DNA of 64,000 nucleotides from Hyphomicrobiaceae bacterium (GCA_030655135.1 JAURWC010000022.1:1-64000); one strand, 5' to 3'. Shown: positions 52,787 through 61,987, counted from the first letter of the stretch. Made by a program: numbers and translations. Notes: a model not told the origin generated them from the sequence alone.

Positions 52787-52863
52787 GCGCCCGTAGCTCA
52801 GCTGGATAGAGCACCAGACTACGAATCTGGGGGTCAGAGGTTCGAATCCTTTCGGGCGCGCCA
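52787..52863 (+). tRNA. tRNA-Arg (ACG anticodon)
   Basis: The 77-base sequence folds as a cloverleaf: acceptor GCGCCCG pairs with CGGGCGC, discriminator G, encoded CCA (52861-52863). The anticodon loop is CTACGAA, giving ACG, closed by CCAGA/TCTGG. The D arm (AGCTCAGCTGGATAGAGC) and the TTCGAATC T loop are typical. It reads CGN codons after A34 to inosine editing. Confidence 0.97.
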
Positions 52864-52916
52864 ACGTTTTTTGAACTATTACGAGCTTATCCAAAACTCC
52901 GCGGAACTCGGGGAAG

Positions 52917-53693
52917 TCAGCCGGTCTGGTCGACCGCGGGGCTCTGAGCGGCAACTCGCATGCGGTCGATGCGCTTGGCGAGTTCTGCGTGGAGCCGGCG
53001 CTTTTCTTGTTCGAAGGCCGGCGAAAGGGAATCGCGCGGATAGGCGAGAGGGACCCTGAGATCTGCGCCTATCGTTCCCGGGGACGAATTCATGACGAAT
53101 ACGCGGGACGCGAGCCGAATTGCTTCCTCCAGGTCATGGGTCACGAGGATCAAGATCGTCGGTTGATCAGCCCAGATTCGCTGCAGGTGATCTTGCAAGT
53201 CGCGCCGGGTGAAAGCGTCGAGGGCGGCAAATGGCTCGTCGAGAAGCAAGACGCTCGGCTCAGTCACCAGGGCCCGGGCGATCGCAACCCGCTGGGCCTG
53301 TCCGCCCGACAGCTGACGGGGCCAGCGCGAACCCAGTCCAGCTAGCCCGACGAGTTGGAGTGCCCGTTGCGCGCGCACGCGACGATACTCGGCCGGCAAA
53401 GCATGAAGGCCGAAGGCGACGTTATCGGCCACCCGCAGCCACGGCAGCAGACGGGGTTCCTGGAAAATCAATCCGACCTGCGGGTGCGGGCCGGCGATCG
53501 CGTCATTGTCCAGTGTGATCGAGCCGCGCGAGGCCTGATCCAGCCCGGATATGAGGCGAAGAAGCGTGCTTTTCCCACATCCGGAACTGCCGACAATCGC
53601 CAGGATCTCGCCGGGCCTGACAGAGAAGCTGACGTTCGAGAGCGCTTCGGTGCCGTTTTCATAGGACTTGCTGACGTTGCAAACTTTGAGCAT
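52917..53693 (-). CDS. ssuB: SsuB/TauB-like ABC ATPase
   Basis: The 258-residue ATPase has Walker A GSSGCGKST (about 36-44), a Q-loop (IFQEPRLLPW), the signature LSGGQAQRVAIARAL, Walker B LLLDEPFAALD and the switch His (THDLEEA). It resembles the ATPases of aliphatic sulfonate/taurine importers. It is the last gene of the ssuA-ssuC-ssuB cluster; its start meets the permease stop (one-base overlap). Confidence 0.9.
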   Translation of the reverse strand: MLKVCNVSKSYENGTEALSNVSFSVRPGEILAIVGSSGCGKSTLLRLISGLDQASRGSITLDNDAIAGPHPQVGLIFQEPRLLPWLRVADNVAFGLHALPAEYRRVRAQRALQLVGLAGLGSRWPRQLSGGQAQRVAIARALVTEPSVLLLDEPFAALDAFTRRDLQDHLQRIWADQPTILILVTHDLEEAIRLASRVFVMNSSPGTIGADLRVPLAYPRDSLSPAFEQEKRRLHAELAKRIDRMRVAAQSPAVDQTG

Positions 53694-54526
53694 CAGAGGC
53701 GCTCCGCAAACCGGTCTTGCCAGCGCAAGAACGGCGCCGTCATGAGAACCAGCGCCCAGTCAGTCGCTTTGCCGAGCACGGCGAAGACGGCGATTGCCGC
53801 AACGATCTGCTCAGGCTTTCCCAGTTGCTGGCCGTCGATCAGCAGATAGCCGATGCCCTCGGCCGCGCCCATGAACTCTGCCGCAACGACAAACATCCAG
53901 CCGAGCCCGAGCCCTGTTCGCAACGCAACCACGTAAGACGGAAGAATCGACGGCAATAGCACGCGCCGTGCGAGGGCCAGCGGGGACAGGCGGAAGATTC
54001 GTCCGACTTCGACGACTTTGCGGTCAACGGCCGTGATGCCTTCAAGGACACCCAGATAAACGGGGAAGAAGACTCCCGTAGCGATCAGCATGATCTTCGA
54101 CGTTTCGAAGATGCCGAACCATAGAATGAACAACGGCACCCAAGCGATCGACGGCACGGCGCGCAACCCCTGCAGCGCAGGGTCAATAAGCCGGCGCACC
54201 AAGACAACATAGCCGGCGATCGCGCCGACGCATGAACCCACGATCGCGCCTGCCAGAAAGCCGACAAGCACACGCATCAACGAAACGCTGACGTGCCGCG
54301 CGAGATCACCGTTCTCGGACAAGGTGAGCAGGGCTTGCGCGATCTGCGATGGCGCCGGCAGCGTGCGTCCCGTCGTGAACCCAAATTGAAACAGCGTCTC
54401 CCAGAGTCCGGCTAGCGCCACCGGCACGACAAGCCCCAGCATCGGAGATTGCAGCAACGGATTTGGCGCGGCGGACGCAGCAGCAGGTGAGCCCGCGGCA
54501 GTGCTGAGGACCTGGGTGTCAGTCAC
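53693..54526 (-). CDS. ssuC: SsuC/TauC-like ABC permease
   Basis: The 277-residue permease has six predicted helices and the EAA-like loop (EVGRIFRLSPLALARRVLLPSILPSYVVALRTGLGLGWMFVVAAEF), typical of sulfonate/nitrate/taurine permeases. An Ala-rich segment precedes the first helix. It overlaps the binding-protein gene by eight bases and the ATPase gene by one base, so the three are co-translated. Confidence 0.9.
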   Translation of the reverse strand: MTDTQVLSTAAGSPAAASAAPNPLLQSPMLGLVVPVALAGLWETLFQFGFTTGRTLPAPSQIAQALLTLSENGDLARHVSVSLMRVLVGFLAGAIVGSCVGAIAGYVVLVRRLIDPALQGLRAVPSIAWVPLFILWFGIFETSKIMLIATGVFFPVYLGVLEGITAVDRKVVEVGRIFRLSPLALARRVLLPSILPSYVVALRTGLGLGWMFVVAAEFMGAAEGIGYLLIDGQQLGKPEQIVAAIAVFAVLGKATDWALVLMTAPFLRWQDRFAERL

Positions 54527-55514
54527 GAAGGTCTATCTCGCCGCGAGAGTACTGCGTGTCAACGAGATGGTCGACGGCACTCCTGAGATCGACGTCATTG
54601 CGAATGACGCCAGCCTTTTGCAGCGCCAGGCCGGCTTCGTAGATGGTGGTCTTCTGCGCGTCGCCGATTGCCGGCACGGTAAGCTCGGTGCGGTCGCTCA
54701 TCTGCCTCTCGACGACGGCGAGTGGCAGCTTGGCCGACTTTGCCAGCAGCCGCCGCAGCTCTTCAGGATGCGCGATCGACCAAGCTTTCGCGAGGTCGTA
54801 AGTTTTCAGCACGCGCCTCACGACATCCGGATGGCCGTCCGCGAACGCTTGCCGGACATTGAGGATGCCCCAGCTGTTGCTGGTCTTGTCGCGATGAAAT
54901 ATCTTGGCGCTGCCTTCAAGCTCGGCAGCGGCCATTAAAGGATCAAGGCCGGCCCAGGCATCCACGTCGCCTCGCAGCAGCGCAGCCTTGCCGTCGGCAT
55001 GTTGCAGCAGGATGACTTTGACATCGCTTTCCGACAGGCCAGCTTGTTGCAGGCAGCGCACCAGGAAAACGTGTGGGTCGGTGCCGCGCGTGACGGCAAT
55101 GGTTTTTCCCTTGAGGTCCGCAACCGTCTTGATCTCCGATCCGATGCGCGTAACGAGAGCCGTCCATTCCGGATGCGAATAGACATAGACGGCGCGAATG
55201 GGATTGCCGTGCACCCAACCGATGAGAGCTGAGGCTCCGGCCGTCGAGCCAAAGTCGAGGGCGCCTGCGCTCAAGAATTCAAGCGCCTTATTGGAGCCCA
55301 TCGATTGGATCCAACGGATGGCTATGCCGTCCTTTTCGAATTCTCCTTCGAGCAGGCGGCTTTCCTTCAATGCCACCGAAACCGGATTGTAGGTTGCCCA
55401 GTCGATCCTGATTTCAGTCAGTGCGTCGCGTGCTGTCGCGATAGGCGTGGCACACAAGAATGCGAGCAGGCCGGTCGCCAACGCCAGCGCGCCCACGGCG
55501 TGATAGCGGATCAT
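54519..55514 (-). CDS. ssuA: SsuA-like sulfonate-binding protein
   Basis: The 331-residue periplasmic protein has a signal peptide (cleavage near TATA-R) and an NMT1/SsuA fold: IRIDWATYNPVSVALKE, WIQSMGSNKALEFLSAGALDFGSTAGASAL and KGKTIAVTRGTDPHVFLVRCL. The family binds aliphatic sulfonates, taurine or similar anions; the substrate cannot be fixed. It starts the ssuACB cluster and is divergent to the isochorismatase-like gene, with a 275-base regulatory gap. Confidence 0.85.
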   Translation of the reverse strand: MIRYHAVGALALATGLLAFLCATPIATARDALTEIRIDWATYNPVSVALKESRLLEGEFEKDGIAIRWIQSMGSNKALEFLSAGALDFGSTAGASALIGWVHGNPIRAVYVYSHPEWTALVTRIGSEIKTVADLKGKTIAVTRGTDPHVFLVRCLQQAGLSESDVKVILLQHADGKAALLRGDVDAWAGLDPLMAAAELEGSAKIFHRDKTSNSWGILNVRQAFADGHPDVVRRVLKTYDLAKAWSIAHPEELRRLLAKSAKLPLAVVERQMSDRTELTVPAIGDAQKTTIYEAGLALQKAGVIRNDVDLRSAVDHLVDTQYSRGEIDLRD

Positions 55515-55637
55515 GCATCCTCTTGTGTTGGTTCGAACTCGCGCGAGGCTAGAGCACGGACCAAGAAGCCTCCAAATACGAAAACGTGCTGAGCATATGA
55601 CGGAAAATGCGCCGATGCTTATGCGCCGGCCGATATG

Positions 55638-55660
55638 AACGTTATCTCTTCTTATTATTT
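55638..55660. promoter_or_regulatory. Motif copy 1, AACGTTATCTC with ATTATTT
   Basis: AACGTTATCTC is followed after five bases by ATTATTT. It lies in the gap between ssuA and the isochorismatase-like gene. The same arrangement recurs at 56711-56733 upstream of the porin. Confidence 0.5.
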
Positions 55661-55789
55661 CGCCGAACCAGGAAAGCCATGGTCATTTCGCCCTGAGGTC
55701 TTGAATGATCGTGCGCTCGGATCGGGCGTGCGGCGCAGACCTGACCTTTCACACAAGCCTTTCACACTCGAGGCAATGGGGCATCTGAA

Positions 55790-56602
55790 ATGAACGCGAA
55801 CGACTTGAACGTATCCACACGCCGTCAGTTCGTCGGAACTGTCGCCGCTGCCGCAGCGGGCACCGCAGTCCTGGCCGGTCGTGCCAGTGCGGAGACCGAG
55901 GACAAGAGCAAGCTGGGCGGCGTCCATGCCATTCCGGAACTTGCAGACCAGTGGAAGTCGCTCGACCTCGCTAAAATCCTGAAGTACCCGGCCGCCTTCT
56001 TGTCGGTCAGCCAGAACAACAGCCTCTACCTCCCCACGGGAGCGCAAGCGAACGAGCGGCAGTGGGAACGTGGCAGCCTCGCAGCCACCGTAAAGGCTGC
56101 GCAGGCCGCGCGGTCGGCCGGCAACTTTAAAACGTTTGCGTGGATCGGCTACGAGGTGTTCCGCGAAGGCTATCCGCAGAGCGAATTCGATCAGGCGCAG
56201 TATTCATCTTGGATCAAGGGCAAGGAAGACTGGCCTGCCGAGAAGAAGAAGGCCGATAACGATCTCGTCGCAGACCTGCGCGCGTTGGTGCAGCCAGGTG
56301 ACCTGGAGTTCAACGAACAGGCGTTGCAGACGGCATTCCTGGGAACGCCGTTGCCGCTGGATCTATCGCGCAAAGGCATCAAGACCATTATCATTACAGG
56401 CATTCACACAGATTGGTGCATCGAAGGCAACGCGCGCGCTGCGCGGGATAACGGCTATCTCCCGATCGTCATCGGGGATGCTACGGCCGCGCAGAAGCCG
56501 GAGGACGAGGCCGCAGCATTCCGGCGGATCAACAACTTCTTTGCGCCCGTCATTTCGTCTGACACGTTCGTCAAGCTCCTGAACGAGCCAACGCGTTCGT
56601 AG
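55790..56602 (+). CDS. Tat-exported isochorismatase-like protein, atypical catalytic residues
   Basis: The 270-residue protein has a twin-arginine signal (STRRQFVGTVAAAAAG) and an isochorismatase-like hydrolase fold. The nucleophile Cys is present in the TGIHTDWCIEGNARAARDNG segment. The Asp of the usual LxVDxQ motif is replaced in FLSVSQNNS, and the Lys before the SAFxGT element is replaced by Gln (EQALQTAFLGTPL). It may still use the Cys, or serve as a binding protein. It is flanked by ssuABC and the porin, suggesting a link to organosulfur use. A terminator follows. Confidence 0.78.
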   Translation: MNANDLNVSTRRQFVGTVAAAAAGTAVLAGRASAETEDKSKLGGVHAIPELADQWKSLDLAKILKYPAAFLSVSQNNSLYLPTGAQANERQWERGSLAATVKAAQAARSAGNFKTFAWIGYEVFREGYPQSEFDQAQYSSWIKGKEDWPAEKKKADNDLVADLRALVQPGDLEFNEQALQTAFLGTPLPLDLSRKGIKTIIITGIHTDWCIEGNARAARDNGYLPIVIGDATAAQKPEDEAAAFRRINNFFAPVISSDTFVKLLNEPTRS

Positions 56603-56634
56603 GCATAGTCCGGCCGATCCTTATTGAAGGTTTT

Positions 56635-56663
56635 CGAGGCGGAGATCCGTGATCTCCGCCTCG
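56635..56663 (+). terminator. Terminator after the isochorismatase-like gene
   Basis: CGAGGCGGAGATC and GATCTCCGCCTCG form a perfect 13-bp stem around CGT, followed by TTGCCGTTCTT. Confidence 0.85.
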
Positions 56664-56710
56664 TTGCCGTTCTTGAAGACCTTGCAAGATGACTCAGGCC
56701 AATCGCATCT

Positions 56711-56733
56711 AACGTTATCTCGAATGATTATTT
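56711..56733. promoter_or_regulatory. Motif copy 2, upstream of the porin
   Basis: AACGTTATCTC, five bases, then ATTATTT, exactly as at 55638-55660, about 70 bases before the porin start. The two copies suggest a shared regulator or promoter element. Confidence 0.5.
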
Positions 56734-56803
56734 TACTAGCCGCTGATTCAGATTGAGTTTCTCAAGTCGAAACACATGTCGTGTTCGTGACTTGGGGGAC
56801 TGT

Positions 56804-58069
56804 ATGTACGTTCGATCAAAAGGCGCAGCGATCTTCGCGCTGCTGTTTCTGCTCCCGCTGACTTCAGTTAACGCAGCCGATCTTGGGGGGGATTGCTGCG
56901 CGGATTTGGAAGAGCGGATCTCGGAATTGGAAGCGACGACGGCCCGCAAAGGCAATCGCAAGGTATCCTTGACCATATCGGGTTGGGTGTCGGAGCAGAT
57001 CGTCTATTGGGACGACGGCGAGGAACAGAACGTTTACCTCACCAGCCTCGGAACTGCCTTCGCCAGCAACTTCAACTTCAAAGGCGAGGCGAAGATCTCG
57101 CCAGACCTGAGCGCCGGCTACGTGCTGCACGTCGAGGCAATCACGGCCGACGTCTACACCACGACGCAGGACAACGATAACGGTACCGGCGGGCTGTCAG
57201 TTCTTTATTCCTATTGGTTCCTGAAGAGCGACAAGCTCGGCAAGTTCAGCGTGGGCAAGTTGTCGCCCGCCGATGACAGCGCAGTCGTGGCATTGGATTC
57301 GTCCGGCACGCTGCAGGCTGCATACTGGGTGGCCTACGACGTCTTCGGCTTCAATGTCCGCGGAAACTTTGCGGCAAACGACTCGCTCACCTGGGGCAAC
57401 TCATCGTCTTGCCGCGGTTACGGCGGCGGACCCGGCGACTGCAACGGCGTGCCGTTGAATGTCGTTCGCTACGATACGCCCGTGTTGGGCGGCTTTTCGG
57501 GAAGTGCGTCGTGGGGCGAAGATGACAATTGGGCGTTGGCTGCGCGCTATGTCGGCGAGGTCGGCGCTTTCAAGCTGGCAGCAGTGGCGACCTATTCCGA
57601 GACCACCGACTCCGGCCAGGGCGCGCCTGATGGAGGGGCACTCGAGTACACCCAGGCTAGCGTTTATGCGCAGCACGTGCCGAGCGGTCTTTTCGCCCAG
57701 TTCGCTTTCGGCCACCTCGACCAGAACGAGAACCCAGACGATTTCCCGGCGACCGACACGTATTACGTCAAGGCTGGCAATCGCCTGAAACTCGTTCCGA
57801 TCGGGTCAACGATTCCCTACGGCGAGTACCTGCACGCCACCGACAGTGCCTTCATTCGCAATGACAATGGAACGGCTACCACCGCGGACGACACCGGCCG
57901 GGTGGTCGACGGATCCAGCGCAACGTTCTGGGGCGCGGGCGTGGTGCAGGAGATTGACGCGGCTTCGATGTCAGTCTGGCTGCGTTATCGAGACCACGAG
58001 GTCGACGTGCCCGGTGTTGATACGGAGCATATCAAGACTGTTGTTTTTGGCGCCTTCATTCCGTTCTAG
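56804..58069 (+). CDS. Outer-membrane porin
   Basis: The ATG at 56804 (GGGGGA upstream) gives 421 residues with a signal peptide ending NAADL, a short coiled region (CCADLEERISELEATT) and an alphaproteobacterial porin barrel (VSLTISGWVSEQIVYWDDG, NFNFKGEAKISPDLSAGYVLHVEA, final KTVVFGAFIPF with terminal Phe). Two adjacent Cys at the mature N-terminus are unusual. It sits between the isochorismatase-like gene and the sulfone operon and may admit organosulfur compounds. A terminator follows. Confidence 0.88.
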   Translation: MYVRSKGAAIFALLFLLPLTSVNAADLGGDCCADLEERISELEATTARKGNRKVSLTISGWVSEQIVYWDDGEEQNVYLTSLGTAFASNFNFKGEAKISPDLSAGYVLHVEAITADVYTTTQDNDNGTGGLSVLYSYWFLKSDKLGKFSVGKLSPADDSAVVALDSSGTLQAAYWVAYDVFGFNVRGNFAANDSLTWGNSSSCRGYGGGPGDCNGVPLNVVRYDTPVLGGFSGSASWGEDDNWALAARYVGEVGAFKLAAVATYSETTDSGQGAPDGGALEYTQASVYAQHVPSGLFAQFAFGHLDQNENPDDFPATDTYYVKAGNRLKLVPIGSTIPYGEYLHATDSAFIRNDNGTATTADDTGRVVDGSSATFWGAGVVQEIDAASMSVWLRYRDHEVDVPGVDTEHIKTVVFGAFIPF

Positions 58070-58090
58070 ACGCTGCGGCCGAAAAGAATA

Positions 58091-58117
58091 GGAGCCCGCT
58101 TTAAGCGGGCTCCTTTT
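58091..58117 (+). terminator. Terminator after the porin
   Basis: GGAGCCCGC and GCGGGCTCC form a perfect stem around TTTAA, followed by TTTT. Confidence 0.93.
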
Positions 58118-58345
58118 GCATTTGCGCGTCATCGGCATGCAAAACAGCAAATGCGCGGAATACTTATAACAAATCGATATTTGACCCTGCGGATTAGCGG
58201 CCTTTAGATCGCACACGAAACGACAGACGTGAAAACAACGTTTGAGTTTCTGTTTCAGTTCTAGGGATCGACGTTCGCCGCACAACGCGGCTCCACATCA
58301 AAAGAGAAACAGCAATCTGGGCCGCTGGTCCGGAAACGGAGACGT

Positions 58346-58981
58346 ATGTCCTTCGCGCAGATCTTCAGAACGGCCGACGCTACTGTGCCCGTTGCAGCCG
58401 CACCCGCGCTCAAAGTTGTCGTGGTATCCGGCAGCCTGCAGCCGCCGTCGAAAACGCGGGCGTTGCTGGATCGCGTCGTCGGCCAATTGGCCACGCAGCG
58501 CAACATCGAGACGACGGTGATCGACCTCGCCGAAGTCGGCAGCACGATCGCAACGGTGACAAACCGAAAAACGATCTCGCCAGAGATTGAAGCGCTATAC
58601 GGCGCGGTGGAAGAGGCAGATTTGCTGATCGTCGGATCACCGATCTACAAGGGCTCCTACTCCGGCCTGTTCAAGCACTTCTTCGACTTGATCGCGCCGA
58701 CCGCCCTGTCCGGAGTACCGGTCGTTTTGGTCGGCACAGGTGGCAGCGATCGTCACGCCCTTGCGCTGGAGCACCAGTTCCGCCCGCTATTCGGCTTCTT
58801 CAACGCCATCACCTTGCCGACCACAGTTTACGCCATCGAGAGCGATTTCGCCGCGGGCACGCTGACAAGCACCGCCGTCGAGGACCGTGTCACGCGTGTC
58901 GTCGGCGAAGTGCTCGCCGTAACGCCGGCGGCTCTTCACCGGGATCGCCGCGCCTCGTTGCGCTTGGCCGCGACCGCATAA
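58346..58981 (+). CDS. msuE: NADPH-dependent FMN reductase (MsuE-like)
   Basis: The 211-residue flavodoxin-like reductase provides reduced FMN to a partner monooxygenase. The core is visible as KVVVVSGSLQPPSKTRALLD, SPIYKGSYSGLFKHFFDLIAP and VVLVGTGGSDRHALALEHQFRPLFGFFNA. An N-terminal extension of about 20 residues precedes it. The ribosome-binding site GGAG is four bases from the start. The sfnG gene follows 24 bases later, which is the usual partnership. Confidence 0.9.
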   Translation: MSFAQIFRTADATVPVAAAPALKVVVVSGSLQPPSKTRALLDRVVGQLATQRNIETTVIDLAEVGSTIATVTNRKTISPEIEALYGAVEEADLLIVGSPIYKGSYSGLFKHFFDLIAPTALSGVPVVLVGTGGSDRHALALEHQFRPLFGFFNAITLPTTVYAIESDFAAGTLTSTAVEDRVTRVVGEVLAVTPAALHRDRRASLRLAATA

Positions 58982-59005
58982 ATTCCAGCCATAACGGAGA
59001 GAAAC

Positions 59006-60121
59006 ATGTCCTTCATTCCCGGCAATCCGGCACGAGACCCCGTAAAGTTCGCTTATTGGGTGCCAAACGTCTCCGGCGGCCTCGTCATCTCGAAGATCGA
59101 ACAGCGGACGAGCTGGGACATCGATTACAACCGCAAGCTCGCGCAGATCGCAGAAGCCAGCGGCTTCGACTATGCGCTGAGCCAAATCCGCTTCACGGCC
59201 GGATATGGCGCCGAGTTCCAGCATGAATCGGTGGCGTTCAGCCACGCGCTGCTTGCGGCGACGACCAAGCTCAAGGTGATTGCCGCGCTGCTTCCGGGAC
59301 CGTGGAACCCGGCGCTGGCAGCAAAGCAGATTGCAACCATCAGCCAGCTCACGGAAGGCCGCGTTGCGGTCAACGTGGTCAGCGGCTGGTTCCGCGGTGA
59401 ATTCACGGCGATCGGCGAACCCTGGCTCGACCACGACGAGCGTTATCGCCGGTCTGAGGAATTTATCCGCGCGCTGCGCGGCATCTGGACAGAAGACAAC
59501 TTCAACCAGCGCGGCGACTTCTATCGCTTCACCAACTACTCGCTGAAGCCAAAGCCGCTCTCACCTCTGCCCGAGATTTTCCAGGGCGGCAGCTCGCGTG
59601 CAGCGCGCGACATGGCCTCACGCGTGTCCGACTGGTACTTCACGAACGGCAACTCGCCGGAAGAGATCAAGAAACAGGTCGACGACATCCGTGGCAAGGC
59701 AAAGGCCAACGGCCACTCCGTGCGCGTCGGCGTCAATGCCTTCGCGATCGCACGCGATACCGAACAGGAAGCGCGTGACGTCCTGAGCGAGATCATCGCC
59801 AAGGCTGATCCGGACGCCGTCAACGCCTTCGGCCATGAGGTGAAGAACGCCGGCAAGGCCTCGCCTGAAGGCCAGGGGAACTGGGCCAAGTCGACGTTCG
59901 AGGACCTCGTTCAATACAACGACGGCTTCAAGACGAACCTCATCGGCACGCCGCAACAGATCGCAGAGCGCATCGTCGCGCTCAAGGATGTCGGCGTGGA
60001 TCTCATCCTGCTCGGCTTCCTGCACTTCCAGGAGGAAGTGGACTTCTTCGGCAAGCACGTGATCCCGCTGGTGCGTGAGATCGAGGCCTCGCGCGGACAT
60101 CAGGTGCAGGCGGCGGAATAG
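59006..60121 (+). CDS. sfnG: FMNH2-dependent dimethyl sulfone monooxygenase (SfnG)
   Basis: SfnG oxidises dimethyl sulfone to methanesulfinate and formaldehyde using FMNH2 from MsuE. The 371-residue protein is a bacterial luciferase-type TIM barrel: FAYWVPNVSGGLVISKIEQRT, RVAVNVVSGWFRGEFTAIGEPW, HDERYRRSEEFIRALRGIW and GGSSRAARDMASRVSDWYF. These match the dimethyl sulfone monooxygenase group rather than the alkanesulfonate enzyme SsuD. It is followed after 60 bases by an ABC transporter in the same direction. Confidence 0.88.
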   Translation: MSFIPGNPARDPVKFAYWVPNVSGGLVISKIEQRTSWDIDYNRKLAQIAEASGFDYALSQIRFTAGYGAEFQHESVAFSHALLAATTKLKVIAALLPGPWNPALAAKQIATISQLTEGRVAVNVVSGWFRGEFTAIGEPWLDHDERYRRSEEFIRALRGIWTEDNFNQRGDFYRFTNYSLKPKPLSPLPEIFQGGSSRAARDMASRVSDWYFTNGNSPEEIKKQVDDIRGKAKANGHSVRVGVNAFAIARDTEQEARDVLSEIIAKADPDAVNAFGHEVKNAGKASPEGQGNWAKSTFEDLVQYNDGFKTNLIGTPQQIAERIVALKDVGVDLILLGFLHFQEEVDFFGKHVIPLVREIEASRGHQVQAAE

Positions 60122-60180
60122 GTGGCGTCCGGCGGCAGTCGGCTTGGCTGCCGCCCAATCAATCCAGGAAGACACATACG

Positions 60181-61092
60181 ATGACGCGTCATCTTACCGA
60201 CGTCGGCTCTATCGACAGCTCGTCCACGCAAGCGGCCGGCCCCGACGTTGCGTCGTTGCTGCAGGGGTATGACCCCGGCAAGCCAGCGACGGAGCCGATC
60301 CTGCATCTCTCCGGCATCTCGCTGGCATTCGGCGGGGTCACGGCACTGACCGGCGTCGACTTGCGTGTCGAGAAAGGCGAGATCCGCGCCGTGATCGGAC
60401 CCAACGGAGCCGGCAAGAGCTCGCTGATCAACGTGATCAGCGGCGTCTACTCGCCCGACAAGGGCACGATCGGCTTTGCGGGGCAGACCTACGCGGCAAT
60501 GCGTGCCAACCGCGTCGCACACCTGGGGCTCGCGCGGACCTACCAGAACCTGGCGCTGTTCAAGGGGCTCAGCGTCATCGAGAATATCCAGACCGGTTTC
60601 GCGCCGCGCGTTCGCTCCAACTTCGTAGAGCAGACGTTCGCAATTGGGCGGGCGCGCGCAGAAGAGCGTTCGTCCAGGCAGGCGGCCGAAGACGCCATCG
60701 CGCTCTTGGAACTCACCGCCGTTCGAGACCGCCCGGTCAGCACGCTGGCCTACGGTCTGCAGAAGCGTGTGGAACTGGCGCGCGCGCTGGTGTCACGGCC
60801 GGTGCTGCTGCTGCTCGACGAGCCGATGGCCGGCATGCCCGCCGGCGAAAAGCAGGAACTTGCTGCATATATCCGCACCGCGCGCGACAGCCTCGGCACG
60901 ACCGTTATTCTGATCGAGCACGACATTGGCGTCGTCATGGGCCTGTCCGATCGTATCGCCGTGCTCGACTACGGCCACAAGATCGCCGACGGCACGCCGC
61001 AGGAGATCCAGGCCAACCAGGCGGTCATCGACGCCTATCTCGGGATAGCTCACCCGGAAGATGACGCCGTTGCCGGCGAGGCCCGGGCATGA
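60181..61092 (+). CDS. LivG-type ABC ATPase
   Basis: The 303-residue ATPase belongs to the branched-chain amino acid/amide family: Walker A GPNGAGKSS (about 79-87), signature LAYGLQKRVELARAL, Walker B LLLDEPMAGMP and a switch His in IEHDIGVV. The N-terminal 40 residues are extra. A second ATPase (LivF type), expected with it, is not in the window. Its end overlaps the permease start by four bases. Confidence 0.9.
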   Translation: MTRHLTDVGSIDSSSTQAAGPDVASLLQGYDPGKPATEPILHLSGISLAFGGVTALTGVDLRVEKGEIRAVIGPNGAGKSSLINVISGVYSPDKGTIGFAGQTYAAMRANRVAHLGLARTYQNLALFKGLSVIENIQTGFAPRVRSNFVEQTFAIGRARAEERSSRQAAEDAIALLELTAVRDRPVSTLAYGLQKRVELARALVSRPVLLLLDEPMAGMPAGEKQELAAYIRTARDSLGTTVILIEHDIGVVMGLSDRIAVLDYGHKIADGTPQEIQANQAVIDAYLGIAHPEDDAVAGEARA

Positions 61093-61985
61093 CCGGTTTC
61101 GACTTTACGTTTTTCCTCGAGGTACTGGTCGGCGGTCTGTTGTCGGGCGTGATGTACTCGCTCGTCGCCATCGGCTTCGTGCTGATCTACAAAACCTCCG
61201 GCGTGCTGAATTTTGCGCAGGGCGCGATGCTGCTGTTCGCGGCTCTCACGTTCGTCAGCCTGGTCGAACGCGGCGTACCGTTTGCGTTGGCATTGGCGAT
61301 TACATTCCTAGTCATGGTTTTGCTCGGCATCACCATTGAGCGCACGGTGCTGCGGCCGCTGGTGAACAAGCCGCCGATCACGCTGTTTATGGCAACGCTC
61401 GGCCTTTCCTACATCATTGAAGGTGCGGCCCAGTTGATCTGGGGCACGCAGGTGCACGGCCTCGACCTCGGCATCGACGACACGCCGCTGGAAATCTCCG
61501 GCATTCTCATCAGCAAGTTCGACCTGTTCGCTGCCGCCGTTGCCGCAACGATGGTGGCTGTGTTGACGGTTCTGTTCCGCTGGACCCGCGTCGGCCTGGC
61601 GTTTCGCGCCGTCGCCGACGACCAGTTTGCAGCCCTCGCCGTCGGCCTGAGGCTGCCGAGGATCTGGGCGACGGTTTGGACGGCTGCCGGCCTGATTGCG
61701 CTGGTGGCAGGGCTGCTCTGGGGCGCACGGCTCGGCGTGCAGTTCTCGCTGTCGCTCGTGGTGCTCAAGGCACTGCCGGTTCTCGTGCTCGGCGGCTTCG
61801 ACTCGATTCTCGGTGCCATCGTCGGCGGTTTGCTAATCGGCGCCAGCGAGAAGCTTGCCGAGGTCTACCTGGGCGATGTCTTCGGCGGCGGCATCGAGAG
61901 CTGGTTTGCCTACGCGATCGCGCTCGCCTTCCTCCTGATCCGCCCCGCTGGCCTTTTCGGGCAGAAACTCGTGGAGCGCGCCTGA
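61089..61985 (+). CDS. LivH-type ABC permease
   Basis: The 298-residue permease has about eight hydrophobic segments and the LivH-style features LIYKTSGVLNFAQGAMLLFAAL and RVGLAFRAVADDQFAALAVGL. It is translationally coupled to the ATPase gene and followed by the LivM-type gene after two bases. The substrate is not indicated by the sequence. Confidence 0.9.
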   Translation: MTGFDFTFFLEVLVGGLLSGVMYSLVAIGFVLIYKTSGVLNFAQGAMLLFAALTFVSLVERGVPFALALAITFLVMVLLGITIERTVLRPLVNKPPITLFMATLGLSYIIEGAAQLIWGTQVHGLDLGIDDTPLEISGILISKFDLFAAAVAATMVAVLTVLFRWTRVGLAFRAVADDQFAALAVGLRLPRIWATVWTAAGLIALVAGLLWGARLGVQFSLSLVVLKALPVLVLGGFDSILGAIVGGLLIGASEKLAEVYLGDVFGGGIESWFAYAIALAFLLIRPAGLFGQKLVERA

Positions 61986-61987
61986 TC

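Noticed and set aside
58216-58258. A GAAAC/GTTTC imperfect repeat as an operator of the sulfone operon
   Set aside because: Pairing is interrupted and matches no known consensus; too weak to list as a site.
61676-61987. An upstream extension of the LivM-type gene
   Set aside because: It lies in another frame fully inside the LivH-type gene; the ATG at 61988 gives the normal length and is two bases past the LivH-type stop.
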